From the NCBI RefSeq assembly GCF_014725735.1, contig NZ_CP061368.1, forward strand, positions 945,225 through 1,009,224: 64,000 bases of DNA. Direction: 5' to 3'. A program made the translations under genes and the position numbers. The notes beneath the pieces were generated by a model, which was not told the origin of the DNA, did no database searches, and saw nothing but the letters and a program-made list of their open reading frames with translations. How positions within the stretch are numbered: the first letter of the stretch is position 1; each line of letters starts with the position of its first letter. This document shows, piece after piece, positions 1 through 8,846 of the stretch. The DNA is from Wenzhouxiangella sp. AB-CW3. Lineage in GTDB: Bacteria; Pseudomonadota; Gammaproteobacteria; Xanthomonadales; Wenzhouxiangellaceae.

Positions 1-186
1 GCTGGATCCGGGGTGGAGGTTGTCATCGACTACCTGGAGCCTGCTACCGACGATGATAGCGCCATGCCGCAAGCCTGTCGGGTACGGGTGCTGGCCGTAC
101 CGATTATGGTCGAAGGGGAAGAAGTCATGCAGCGCGCCCGCCGACCCTTCGAAATTTACCGGAACCCGGAACCGGACTGCGAATGA
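1..186 (+). CDS. C-terminal fragment of an unidentified protein (5' end outside window)
   Basis: An open frame enters from the window edge and ends at TGA 184-186, leaving 61 residues. The visible tail ends ...RRPFEIYRNPEPDCE and has no recognisable domain. A normal protein-like composition, and a tRNA promoter that begins about 35 nt after its stop, support a real gene end. I do not recognise the family. An exported or pilin-like protein is possible but not shown. Confidence 0.5.
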   Translation, partial: AGSGVEVVIDYLEPATDDDSAMPQACRVRVLAVPIMVEGEEVMQRARRPFEIYRNPEPDCE

Positions 187-221
187 AGCAACAGGCTCTA
201 CCGCCTCTTTGCAGGCGGCGA

Positions 222-250
222 TTGAGCTGAGTTGGAGTTCTGAGTATAAT
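222..250 (+). promoter_or_regulatory. sigma-70 promoter of tRNA-Lys
   Basis: TTGAGC (222-227) and a perfect TATAAT (245-250) are separated by 17 nt. The predicted start near 257 lies about 14 nt before the mature tRNA 5' end, as expected for a stable RNA gene. Confidence 0.75.
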
Positions 251-270
251 GCCGCGCTTGGTTGCATTCC

Positions 271-345
271 GGGCCGTTAGCTCAATGGTAGAGCAGTAGG
301 CTTTTAACCTATTGGTTGAAGGTTCGAGTCCTTCACGGCCCACCA
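271..345 (+). tRNA. tRNA-Lys (anticodon UUU)
   Basis: The acceptor stem GGGCCGT (271-277) pairs with ACGGCCC (335-341), followed by discriminator A and an encoded CCA. The anticodon loop CTTTTAA is closed by GTAGG/CCTAT, giving anticodon TTT. The T-arm has the usual GGTTCGAGTCC. It has its own promoter and no tRNA neighbours. Confidence 0.97.
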
Positions 346-352
346 TTTTTCA

Positions 353-1009
353 ATGCCTGTCTCCCGCATCCCGGAAACTTCCCAGACCGGACTTCACCGC
401 CGGCTGGATGACGTGGTGATGCGGCACCTGGCTTCCGGCTGGCGACAGCCGCTTCGTTCTCACAGCGTTCAGGCCTTCGAGTCCGTGCTGGCCCGCCTTC
501 AGGCGGCCCCTGCGCTGGTGCTTGACTCCGGTTGCGGAACCGGAAGTTCCACCGGCATCCTGGCGCGCCGGCATCCCGATGCGCTGGTGGTGGGAATCGA
601 CAAGTCATCGGCCCGGCTGGCCCGCGCGCCCGAACTGCCGGACAATGCCCTGCTGCTTCGGGCGGAGTTGGCCGACTTCTGGCGATTGTTGATCCGGGAT
701 GGCCTGCGACCCGTTCGCCACTACCTGCTCTACCCCAACCCCTGGCCCAAGCCGGCCCATCTCAAGCGTCGCTGGCATGCCCATCCCGTTTTTCCGAACC
801 TGCTGGCGCTGGGGGGGTGGCTGGAGCTACGGACCAACTTCGAAACCTACGCGTATGAGTTCGCCCGTGCTCTGGCGCTGGCCGGCGTGAGTGATGTCGA
901 AGTGGTATCTTTGGCCATTGACGAGCCGATCAGCCCGTTCGAGCGCAAGTACGCCGACAGCCGACATCGGCTCTGTAAGTTGACTGTCAACCTGGGAGTA
1001 ACCCGATGA
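353..1009 (+). CDS. TrmB-type tRNA (guanine-N7)-methyltransferase family protein
   Basis: This 218-residue protein has a class I SAM-binding loop (LDSGCGTGSSTG, about residues 62-73) and the hallmark YPNPWPK...KRR segment near residue 126, which in TrmB carries the tRNA-binding and catalytic region. TrmB makes m7G46 in the tRNA variable loop. The typical motif is F/YPDPWPKK.HHKRR; here Asp is replaced by Asn (PNPWPK), so it may be a divergent paralogue rather than the housekeeping enzyme. It starts 8 nt after a tRNA gene without a clear ribosome-binding site and overlaps the next gene by ATGA. A second trmB elsewhere in the genome cannot be excluded. Confidence 0.75.
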   Translation: MPVSRIPETSQTGLHRRLDDVVMRHLASGWRQPLRSHSVQAFESVLARLQAAPALVLDSGCGTGSSTGILARRHPDALVVGIDKSSARLARAPELPDNALLLRAELADFWRLLIRDGLRPVRHYLLYPNPWPKPAHLKRRWHAHPVFPNLLALGGWLELRTNFETYAYEFARALALAGVSDVEVVSLAIDEPISPFERKYADSRHRLCKLTVNLGVTR

Positions 1010-1815
1010 ACAAGAAGATTCAATCTCTGCTGGCGATGCTGGCCATCAGCCTGATGATCGCACCGGCCCTGGCCGATGAGCGCCTCAAGGAGGTCATTGC
1101 CGACTCCGATCGGCCGGCCGATCAGGTCGAGCGCGATCCGTATCGCAATCCCTACGAGACCCTCATGTTCTTCGGCATCGAGCCCGACATGACCGTGGTC
1201 GAGCTGTCGCCCGCCGGTGGCTGGTATACCGAGATCCTGGCCCCGTATCTGAAGGATGAGGGGCAGCTGATAGCCGCTCACTGGAACCTGGACGGCGATG
1301 TGCCGGATTTCTACGTCCGCATCCGTGGCGAGTACGAAGAGCGTATTGCCGATACCGATCGTTTCGGCGAGATCGAGCTGGTGTCTTTCGACCCGCCCGC
1401 TTTGTCTGAACTCGGCGAGCCCGGCTCGGCCGACATGGTGCTGACTTTCCGCAACGTCCACAGCTGGAAGCGCGCTGGAACATTCCGCGACGTCGTCCGT
1501 GCCGCTCATGAAGTGCTCAAACCCGGTGGGGTATTCGGCGTGGTCAGCCACCGACTGCCGGAAGATCATGAGCAGGATCCCGAGGTTCGCAGTGGCTATG
1601 TCCACCAGAGCTGGGTGGTGAGCGTGCTCGAATCCGAAGGTTTCCGGCTGGTCGAGGCTTCTGAAATCAATGCCAATCCGGACGATACCGCCGACCACCC
1701 CAACGGTGTCTGGAACCTGCCGCCCTCGCTGCGCGTGGAAGAGGGCGACGACGAGGACCACTATCGTGCCATCGGTGAAAGCGACCGCTTCACCCTCAAG
1801 TTCGTCAAACGCTGA
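1006..1815 (+). CDS. exported class I SAM-methyltransferase-fold protein
   Basis: The protein has 269 residues. A Sec signal peptide (MNKKIQSLLAMLAISLMIAPALA) precedes the mature sequence starting near DERL. The body has a methyltransferase fold: VVELSPAGGWYTEIL resembles motif I, and a later LKPGGVFGVVSHR strand-loop is typical of class I enzymes. It belongs to the family of 'predicted methyltransferases' exported to the periplasm, where SAM availability is doubtful, so catalytic activity is not assured. The start overlaps the upstream gene (ATGA), implying translational coupling. Confidence 0.75.
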   Translation: MNKKIQSLLAMLAISLMIAPALADERLKEVIADSDRPADQVERDPYRNPYETLMFFGIEPDMTVVELSPAGGWYTEILAPYLKDEGQLIAAHWNLDGDVPDFYVRIRGEYEERIADTDRFGEIELVSFDPPALSELGEPGSADMVLTFRNVHSWKRAGTFRDVVRAAHEVLKPGGVFGVVSHRLPEDHEQDPEVRSGYVHQSWVVSVLESEGFRLVEASEINANPDDTADHPNGVWNLPPSLRVEEGDDEDHYRAIGESDRFTLKFVKR

Positions 1816-1943
1816 GAACCGGCAGGGTCGGCGCCGGGCCTGAACGGTCCGGTGTCGATCCGCTCCCGGTGTGATTCAGGTTCGACCACCACCGGGCTGA
1901 CTTGCATGACGCAATGAAACACAGCACTCCAGGTGACTGAATC

Positions 1944-4900
1944 TTGCTGAGCCTGTCGACCGTCATGGTGGTGACAGCCGGCATTGTCTGGCTGGGCCTG
2001 CTGTTTGCCGTGGCCCTGGCCGGCGAGCGTTCGCCCGAGCGCTGGCGCCGAATCTGGCCGGTCGTCTACTCGCTGTCGCTGGCGGTCTACTGCACGGCCT
2101 GGACCTTTTACGGCACCACGACGCAGGCGGTGGCACATGGCTGGCCGATTCCGCCGACCTTTGTCGGCACCATCATCCTGTTCGTCTTCTGCTTTCCGTT
2201 TCTCAGGCGCCTGGTGCGCCTGAGCAAGGCCGCCAACGCCACCAGCATCGCCGACTTTATCGCCAGCCGTTTCGGCAAGTCCTCGGCGCTGGCCGCAGTC
2301 GTTACCGGCGTCGCCCTGCTGGGCCTGGTGCCCTATATCTCCCTGCAGCTCAAGGCGGTGGCGATGAGCTTCGGCGCGCTGACGCTGGGCCGCACGGAAG
2401 TGGCCGAGCCGGCCGCCTGGCAGGATCTGGCCTTCTACGTCGCTCTTTTCATGGCCATTTTTGCCGTGCTCTTCGGCACCCGGCGCGCATCGGCCACCGA
2501 GCACAACCGCGGGCTGGTGCTGGCGATGGGGTTCGAGTCGCTGCTCAAGCTCTCGGCCATGCTCGCCCTGGGTGTATTCGTGCTGTTCTGGCTCTACCCA
2601 GGCCCCGGCGACATGTTCGAGCAGACCGTCACGCCGGCTTTTTCGGGCACCGACAGCTTCCTGACCCTGATGCTACTTGGTGCCCTGGCCATGTTCACCC
2701 TGCCGCACCAGTTCCACATCGGGGTGGTCGAGTGCCGGTCGGACTCGCACCTTAAGGTCGCGCGCTGGCTGTTTCCGTTGTTCCTGGTGTTGATCGCGCT
2801 TCCCATCGTGCCGCTGGCGCGTGCCGGCATGGCCCATTTCGGCGAGGCCGGCATCGCGCCGGACCTGTACGTCCTGATGCTGCCGCTGACCAGCCAGGCC
2901 GACGGGCTGGCGCTGTTCGCATTTCTCGGCGGCTTGAGCGCGGCGACCGGCATGGTCATCCTGGCCAGCCTCACGCTGTCGATCATGATCGGCAATCACT
3001 GGCTGACCCCGGCCCTGCTCAATCGGCGCTGGGGTGCGGTGGGCGATTTGCGGGTTCCGGTGCGCTTGCAGAGGCGCGTCGGCATTGCCGTTGTGTTGCT
3101 GATGGCCTATGCCTACAGTCGTGCCGTGGGAATGGCCGAGGCGCTGGCCGACATCGGTGCGCTGTCGTTTTCCGGATTGGCCCAGCTTGGTCCTGCCGTC
3201 GTACTGGCTGTCTACCGTCCTGGTCTGCCCGCTCGTGCCATCATCGCTGGTATTGCCGGCGGTGTCGCGACATGGGCCTACGTGTTGTTTCTGCCGCTTG
3301 GTCTGGCGGTACTGGGGTTGCGTCCCGACTGGATGGGTGCCGGCCCGCTGGGGCTGACCTGGCTGGCGCCGGAAAACCTGTTCGGCATGACCGCGGTAGA
3401 ACCGCTGGCCCGGGCTGTGGTGGCCAGTCTGCTGGTCAATTGCATGGTCATCCTGCTGATGGTCCGCTTCAGTCCCTCTGGCGGCGGCGAGGGGGCGGCG
3501 GCCGAACCGCTGGATACAAAAGTGTTCTGGACGCTGGCTGATCGTTTTCTTCCCCCTCAGCGCGTGCAGATGCTCTCGCGGGGACAAAGCGATGCACGAG
3601 AGCTTGCGCGCCGCCTGGAACACGAGCTGACTGCCGTGGTGGGGTCGGCTTCCGCCCGGCTGCTGATGGATGCCGCCCGCCGGCGTACGCCGGCACCACT
3701 GGATACCGTGGCCGACCTGGTCGGCCAGGCGGCCGAGCAGGCGCGTTTCAGCCAGGAAGTATTGTCGGGTGCGCTGGAAAACATGAGCCAGGGCGTGTGC
3801 GTGGTCGACCGCGATATGCGCCTGGTGGCCTGGAACAGCAGCTACCTGGCCCTGTTCGATTACCCGGACGAACTGATCCGCGTCGGTCGGCCCGTGGCCG
3901 ACCTGCTTCGGCACAACGCCTGCCAGGGGCTGATGGAAGGCGGCGATGTCGATGCCATGATCGAGCGCCGGCTGGCGCACAAACGCGCCGGGACACGACA
4001 TCGCGTGGAACGCCCCTGGCCCGATGGGCGGATTATTGAAATTCGTGGCCATCCCATGCCCGGTGGTGGTTTCGTGGCCACCTTCACCGATGTAACCGCC
4101 TTCCGGCACGCCGAGCAGGAACTCAAGCGCATCAACGAAACGCTGGAACAGCGGGTGGCCGAGCGCACCGGCGAGCTGGAGCAGGCCAAGCTTTCTGCCG
4201 AACACGCCAATGCCGCCAAGACCCGTTTTCTCGCAGCCGTCAGTCACGACCTGGTGCAACCGCTCAATGCCGCGCAGTTGCTGACCCACTCCCTGGGCAC
4301 GCAGGTCGACAGTCCGCGGGCGAAGCAGTCGCTGTCGCAGATTTCGGGTGCGCTGGGGGCGACCGAGGACCTGCTGGAGGGCCTGCTGGATATCTCGCGG
4401 CTCGATGCCGGCGGGCTGGAACCGAGGATCAGTCGTTTTGCCCTGTCGGAGATGTTCGATCAGCTCCACGGCGAGTTTTCGGTGCTGGCCAGCGAAGCCG
4501 GCCTGCGCCTGGATTGCATGCCCACCCGGGCCTGGGTCAAAACCGATGCGCAGCTATTGCGCCGTATCCTGCAGAACTTCCTCTCCAATGCCGTGCGCTA
4601 TACCGAGAGCGGGCGGGTGTTGATCGGATGTCGTCGCCGCGGCAACGACATCATGATCGGTGTGTGGGATACCGGCCCGGGTATTCCCGGTGAATATCGC
4701 CGGGTCATCTTCGAGGAATTCCGTCGCCTGGATGACGAGCAACATGCGCCGGGGCTTGGGCTGGGACTGGCCATAGCCGAGCGCATGACGCGCCTGCTCG
4801 GACACGAACTGGTGCTTGACAGTCGGCCTGGACGCGGCACGCTGTTTGGCGTGGTGGTACCGCGCGTGGCACCCGAGCGACCGGCCGCGGCGGGTCCGGA

Positions 4901-5303
4901 TCTGGCCGGCGAGCCGGACTCGGCGCGTGTGCTGGTGGTCGACAACGACCCGGACATGCTCGGTTCGCTGAACACCTTGCTCGGTGACTGGGGCTTCGAG
5001 GTTGCGACCGCCGCCAGGCTGGAACAGGCCCGCGAGCTGGCGCAGTCGCATCCACCGTCGCTGTTGCTGCTCGATTACCACCTCGATGGCGGGCGGACGG
5101 GCCTGGAAGTGCTCGAAGCGCTGCGGACTGACGGTTGCACGGCGCCCGCCATCCTGATCAGCGCCGATCACGGTGCCGACCTGAAACAGGCCGCCCGCCA
5201 AAGCGGTTGCGAACTGCTGCACAAGCCGATCCGCCCCCTGGCCCTGAGATCGCTGATGTCGCGCCTGCTTCGGCCCCTGTCTGGCTCGCGTGCCATCGGC
5301 TGA
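1944..5303 (+). CDS. transporter-fused hybrid sensor histidine kinase/response regulator
   Basis: This 1119-residue inner-membrane protein starts at TTG preceded by AGGTGA. Residues 1 to about 490 form a polytopic sodium:solute-symporter-like domain. A PAS domain follows (about 610-720, LENMSQGVCVVDRDMRLVAWN), then a short coiled coil, a HisKA domain with the phospho-acceptor in AVSHDLVQPLN (about 765), a HATPase domain (NFLSNAVRYTE, DTGPGIP, GLGLGLAIAE) and a C-terminal receiver (about 995-1110, VLVVDNDPD, phospho-Asp in LLLLDYHLD). The architecture is that of the CbrA/NahK-like family. The ligand is unknown and no separate response regulator is adjacent. Confidence 0.88.
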   Translation: MLSLSTVMVVTAGIVWLGLLFAVALAGERSPERWRRIWPVVYSLSLAVYCTAWTFYGTTTQAVAHGWPIPPTFVGTIILFVFCFPFLRRLVRLSKAANATSIADFIASRFGKSSALAAVVTGVALLGLVPYISLQLKAVAMSFGALTLGRTEVAEPAAWQDLAFYVALFMAIFAVLFGTRRASATEHNRGLVLAMGFESLLKLSAMLALGVFVLFWLYPGPGDMFEQTVTPAFSGTDSFLTLMLLGALAMFTLPHQFHIGVVECRSDSHLKVARWLFPLFLVLIALPIVPLARAGMAHFGEAGIAPDLYVLMLPLTSQADGLALFAFLGGLSAATGMVILASLTLSIMIGNHWLTPALLNRRWGAVGDLRVPVRLQRRVGIAVVLLMAYAYSRAVGMAEALADIGALSFSGLAQLGPAVVLAVYRPGLPARAIIAGIAGGVATWAYVLFLPLGLAVLGLRPDWMGAGPLGLTWLAPENLFGMTAVEPLARAVVASLLVNCMVILLMVRFSPSGGGEGAAAEPLDTKVFWTLADRFLPPQRVQMLSRGQSDARELARRLEHELTAVVGSASARLLMDAARRRTPAPLDTVADLVGQAAEQARFSQEVLSGALENMSQGVCVVDRDMRLVAWNSSYLALFDYPDELIRVGRPVADLLRHNACQGLMEGGDVDAMIERRLAHKRAGTRHRVERPWPDGRIIEIRGHPMPGGGFVATFTDVTAFRHAEQELKRINETLEQRVAERTGELEQAKLSAEHANAAKTRFLAAVSHDLVQPLNAAQLLTHSLGTQVDSPRAKQSLSQISGALGATEDLLEGLLDISRLDAGGLEPRISRFALSEMFDQLHGEFSVLASEAGLRLDCMPTRAWVKTDAQLLRRILQNFLSNAVRYTESGRVLIGCRRRGNDIMIGVWDTGPGIPGEYRRVIFEEFRRLDDEQHAPGLGLGLAIAERMTRLLGHELVLDSRPGRGTLFGVVVPRVAPERPAAAGPDLAGEPDSARVLVVDNDPDMLGSLNTLLGDWGFEVATAARLEQARELAQSHPPSLLLLDYHLDGGRTGLEVLEALRTDGCTAPAILISADHGADLKQAARQSGCELLHKPIRPLALRSLMSRLLRPLSGSRAIG

Positions 5304-5352
5304 GCTCCGGCGGGCACCCGGCACAGTCGGGGTTCTGGGCGGGGCCGCCGAA

Positions 5353-6543
5353 TCAGGAGAACTTGACGACCGGCGAGGTCTCGAGAATGGTGGCGTAGCG
5401 CTCGTGAACCTTGCCCATGCGCACCCGACCGAGAAAGCCCGAGTAGGCCAGGTAGCTGACCAGGAATCGTCGGTCCGATGCCCATGGCGGAAGGAACTTC
5501 GGTGCCTTGAGCAGCCCCATCTCGGCCAGCTCGCACAATACCGGTACATCGGCCAGGGCCAGCTTGCCGCAGAACAGCAGTTGCAGCACGTCGGCACGGC
5601 CGGCGGCGATCAGCGAGCGCAGGAAATCGTGCACGCGTAGCAGGCCGTCGAGATAGACCACATCCTTGGTAAACGGCGCACCACCGGTGAGTACACCGCC
5701 GCGAAACACACGTCGGGTTTGCTCGTAAGCCGCCTTTTCCGTCGCCCCCTTGTCGAGAAAATACCGGTATACCTCGAGAAAATCGGCCCCGTCGACCGCC
5801 ATCTGTATGGCCAGAACGCGATCGGCCAGGCGGCTCAATCGGTCCACGTCCATGCAGCCGGTAATGAACTCGGAAAACACCGCCAGGCCCTCCTGGGCGC
5901 GGGTGGTGCCCGGATGGCTCGATGCCAGTATGGGTAATTCGGTCTGGGCGCGACCGTTCAGGGCCGTGGTGACATGAATGCCGGCTTCGTGATGGATGAG
6001 CTGGTCGACATCGCGATCGGTGAAATGGGCGTTGGCACGAATGCGGACACGATCGGCGCCGGCGGTGGCGTTGGCCGACAGGGTATCGACGATCTCCACC
6101 ATCGGGGCCTGGTCGCCAAAGAATTTCAGGACAGCAGCCTGCATGCGGCGTGCCACGTCCTCGGCCGTGGCGGTGGCGTTGGCCGGCGCGCCCAGATCGA
6201 GGTGGTTGAGTTGGTCGATGATGCGCCGAAGCCGGCGGGCAAGCTGGAGTGGGTTGTCCGACGAGTCGGGCAGGGCCTCGGTCGGCGCGCCGTAGAGTTC
6301 GTGGCTGGCCCCGAAAAAGCCCGGCTGTCCAAGATGGTTGAGCATACGGCTGGCCACGGCCAGGCGATCGGCGATGCGTTCGAGCCAGTCGCGTGCCGGG
6401 CCGGACTGTTCAATCAGGGGTCGGGCCGTGGACAGGGCATGGTCGACGGGGCGGGTGTCGACTTCGGGATAGGTGACCCGAGGCAGTTCCCGTCCACCGG
6501 CGGCGAGAAACCTCTCGCGCACCTCAATCGGCCAGGCCAGCAA
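5353..6543 (-). CDS. DUF1704 / QEGLA-motif metalloprotease-like protein
   Basis: The protein has 396 residues from the TTG at 6543. HHEAGIH (184-190) is the zinc-binding HExxxH motif and AQEGLA (216-221) is the family signature; the family is annotated as flavohemoglobin-expression-modulating in bacteria and is related to MATCAP tyrosine carboxypeptidases in eukaryotes. The substrate is unknown. The true start is probably further upstream: the frame is open to 6675 and encodes a family-like segment (PLRILGLLAWP straddles the TTG), yet no ATG, GTG or TTG exists there. CTG at 6636 or ATT at 6672 are the candidates. The gene is divergent from oleA and its 5' end overlaps the oleA promoter. Confidence 0.85.
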   Translation of the reverse strand: MLAWPIEVRERFLAAGGRELPRVTYPEVDTRPVDHALSTARPLIEQSGPARDWLERIADRLAVASRMLNHLGQPGFFGASHELYGAPTEALPDSSDNPLQLARRLRRIIDQLNHLDLGAPANATATAEDVARRMQAAVLKFFGDQAPMVEIVDTLSANATAGADRVRIRANAHFTDRDVDQLIHHEAGIHVTTALNGRAQTELPILASSHPGTTRAQEGLAVFSEFITGCMDVDRLSRLADRVLAIQMAVDGADFLEVYRYFLDKGATEKAAYEQTRRVFRGGVLTGGAPFTKDVVYLDGLLRVHDFLRSLIAAGRADVLQLLFCGKLALADVPVLCELAEMGLLKAPKFLPPWASDRRFLVSYLAYSGFLGRVRMGKVHERYATILETSPVVKFS

Positions 6544-6663
6544 CCCGAGTATGCGCAGCGGCTGTTCGGCCTGGCGCAGGGCGGTGGCGGCCTCGGTAAT
6601 GCGGCGGGCCAGTCGTGTGTCGGAGCTATGGTTCAGGAGCGGGATTCCACCATGGTTTCGCGC

Positions 6664-6669
6664 TATAAT
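6664..6669 (+). promoter_or_regulatory. -10 element of the oleA promoter
   Basis: A perfect TATAAT lies 53 nt before the oleA ATG. No convincing -35 hexamer sits 16-18 nt upstream, so the promoter may be weak or activator-dependent. The site is inside the probable 5' coding end of the divergent DUF1704 gene. Confidence 0.5.
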
Positions 6670-6721
6670 GACGTGTTAATCTCCACAATTGCCTCGAAAC
6701 GTCGCGGCCAGGGAATTCTGC

Positions 6722-7738
6722 ATGCTGTTTGATAATGTCGTCATCAAGTCGGTTGCCTCAATCGACGCGCCGCATCCGGTCACCAGCGAGGAGATCGGCG
6801 ATCGCCTCGAACCGACCTTCCGCAAGTTGCGCATGCGCGGCAATCCGCTGATCGATGTGGCCGGCATCGAGGAGCGACGCTTCTGGGATGACGGCGTGCA
6901 GCCCTCCGATGCGGCCACGCTGGCTGCCGAAGAGGCACTGGCCCGGGCCGATATCGACCGCAGCCGGGTTGGAATCCTGATTAATACATCGGTCACGCGC
7001 GATTTTCTCGAACCCTCGACTGCCTGCATGGTTCACCGCAACCTCAAGCTGTCGAATACCTGCGAGAGCTTCGATGTCGGCAATGCCTGTCTCGCCTTCA
7101 TCAACGGCATGAATATCGCGGCGCGCATGCTCGACCGCGGCGAAATCGACTATGCCCTGATCGTCAATGCAGAGAACATTCGTGAAGTCTGTGAAATCAC
7201 AATCGATCGCCTGCTGGAACCCAGCGTGACGCGCAAGCAGTTCAAGAGCGAGTTCGCCAGCCTCACCCTGGGCTGCGGCGCCGCCGCCATGGTCATGTCG
7301 CGTGGCGATCTCGAGCCCGACGGGCACCAGTACAGGGGCGGTGTGGCGCGCGCGGCCACCGAGTTCAACAACCTGTGTCGCGGCTGGAATCACCTGATGT
7401 GGACCGATGCCAAGAGCCTCCTGCGCGAAGGCATCAAGCTGGCCGGCGCCACCTACGGCACGGCCCGTCAGGTGATGGGCTGGGTGGCCAATGAGCTCGA
7501 TCACGTGGTTATTCACCAGGTTTCACTGGTGCATACCGAAGCCTTTATCCGCGCCTTTGGCGTTGATCCGCACAAGGTCTATCGCATCTTTCCGAAGCTG
7601 GGCAATGTCGGGCCGGCGTCGATACCCACCGTTTTGAGCAAGATCGTCGACAACGGTCAGGTTAATCGCGGCGATCGCATCGCATTGATGGGAATCGGTT
7701 CGGGGCTGAATTGCTGCATGACCGAGATCGTCTGGTAG
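6722..7738 (+). CDS. oleA: OleA, acyl-CoA condensing thiolase-fold enzyme
   Basis: OleA performs head-to-head Claisen condensation of two fatty acyl-CoAs to a beta-keto acid, the first step of long-chain olefin or beta-lactone synthesis. The 338-residue protein starting MLFDNV carries Cys123 (NACLAF), Glu97 (FLEPST), His265 (VIHQVS) and Asn295 (GNVGPAS). These correspond with a constant offset of 20 to the known Xanthomonas campestris residues C143, E117, H285 and N315. AGGGA lies at Shine-Dalgarno distance from ATG 6722, so the in-frame extension to 6689 is rejected. oleB follows after 71 nt. Confidence 0.95.
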   Translation: MLFDNVVIKSVASIDAPHPVTSEEIGDRLEPTFRKLRMRGNPLIDVAGIEERRFWDDGVQPSDAATLAAEEALARADIDRSRVGILINTSVTRDFLEPSTACMVHRNLKLSNTCESFDVGNACLAFINGMNIAARMLDRGEIDYALIVNAENIREVCEITIDRLLEPSVTRKQFKSEFASLTLGCGAAAMVMSRGDLEPDGHQYRGGVARAATEFNNLCRGWNHLMWTDAKSLLREGIKLAGATYGTARQVMGWVANELDHVVIHQVSLVHTEAFIRAFGVDPHKVYRIFPKLGNVGPASIPTVLSKIVDNGQVNRGDRIALMGIGSGLNCCMTEIVW

Positions 7739-7809
7739 ATCCATATCGGGTCGATCGGCGTCCGATCGGCCCATCCGACCCGCTCCCCCGTCTGACGAAG
7801 GCAGTTCCA

Positions 7810-8694
7810 ATGCCCGTGGTTCCCGAGAAACTGTTTCCCTTTGAGCGTCATTTTCACGTCCAGTCCCAGGGTCACCGCATGCACTACGTGGATGAGGGAC
7901 CCGTGGACGGCCAACCCGTGGTCATGGTGCACGGCAACCCGACCTGGTCTTTTTACTATCGTCGCCTGATTGCCGAGCTGAGCGATGCCTATCGCTGCCT
8001 GGCGCCGGATCACGTCGGCATGGGGTTGTCCGACCGGGCCGATGAGGCGGAATACGAATACACCATGGCCAGTCGTGTGGCCGACCTCGGACATTTTATC
8101 GATGCGGTTGAACCGGAACGACCCGTCGACCTGGTCGTGCATGACTGGGGCGGTGCCATTGCGATGGCCTGGGCGGTGCGTCACCCGGAACGAGTGCGTC
8201 GCATCGTGCTGCTCAACACCTGGGCATTCACCATTCCTTCGGATATGCCACTGCCGGCCGCGCTCAAGTTTGCCCGAACCGGCGTGGGTGGCTTCCTGAT
8301 CAATCGTTTCAATGCATTCTCCGGGCTGGCCGCGCGGCTCGGGTCGGCAGGCAAGCTGGACCGCGAAGTGGCGCAGGGTCTGACCGCACCCTACCGCAAC
8401 GGCCCGCGCAGTCGCCTGGCCACCTTGCGATTTGTTCAGGATATCCCGTTGCGAGAATCCGACCGGGCCTGGTCGGTGCTGGCCGAAACCGAAGCCGGAC
8501 TGCAGAAACTGGCCGACAAACCCATTCGTTTCATCTGGGGCAGAAAGGATTTCGTGTTCGATGATCGCGCGCTGACGCGTTGGCAGGAAATCTGGCCCGA
8601 TGCCGACTACCACGTCCTGGAGGGCGCTGCCCACTATGTCATCGAAGACGCCCCGCAGCGCGTGCTGAGCGGAGTGCGCGAGCACCTGCAGTAA
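7810..8694 (+). CDS. oleB: OleB, alpha/beta-hydrolase beta-lactone decarboxylase
   Basis: OleB converts the cis-beta-lactone made by OleC to a cis-olefin plus CO2. The 294-residue protein belongs to the haloalkane-dehalogenase-like branch: nucleophile Asp112 in VVHDWGG, an HGNPTW oxyanion-region motif (about 41-46), a probable acid at Asp247 (WGRKDFVF) and base His275 (EGAAHYV). It lies between oleA and oleC on the same strand, which sets it apart from true dehalogenases. Confidence 0.92.
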   Translation: MPVVPEKLFPFERHFHVQSQGHRMHYVDEGPVDGQPVVMVHGNPTWSFYYRRLIAELSDAYRCLAPDHVGMGLSDRADEAEYEYTMASRVADLGHFIDAVEPERPVDLVVHDWGGAIAMAWAVRHPERVRRIVLLNTWAFTIPSDMPLPAALKFARTGVGGFLINRFNAFSGLAARLGSAGKLDREVAQGLTAPYRNGPRSRLATLRFVQDIPLRESDRAWSVLAETEAGLQKLADKPIRFIWGRKDFVFDDRALTRWQEIWPDADYHVLEGAAHYVIEDAPQRVLSGVREHLQ

Positions 8695-8846
8695 GCCGAT
8701 CCCAAGATTGGGCGGTGCCCCGGCCAAGTCGTGACGCCTGTCGGGTTGCGGGTTTTGGGGTTCGGATCCGATATCAACCGGATGAGGTTTCTTGATGGGG
8801 TTTCTTAACGGTTATCCTATTGCGTTGATGGATCGGACCCTGTGCC

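Noticed and set aside
20-280. 86-codon plus-strand frame at the window start running toward the tRNA
   Set aside because: It is out of frame with the supported partial gene ending at 186 and runs through the tRNA promoter.
7810-8694. Haloalkane dehalogenase as the function of the alpha/beta hydrolase
   Set aside because: Sequence resembles that family, but its place between oleA and oleC identifies the OleB branch.
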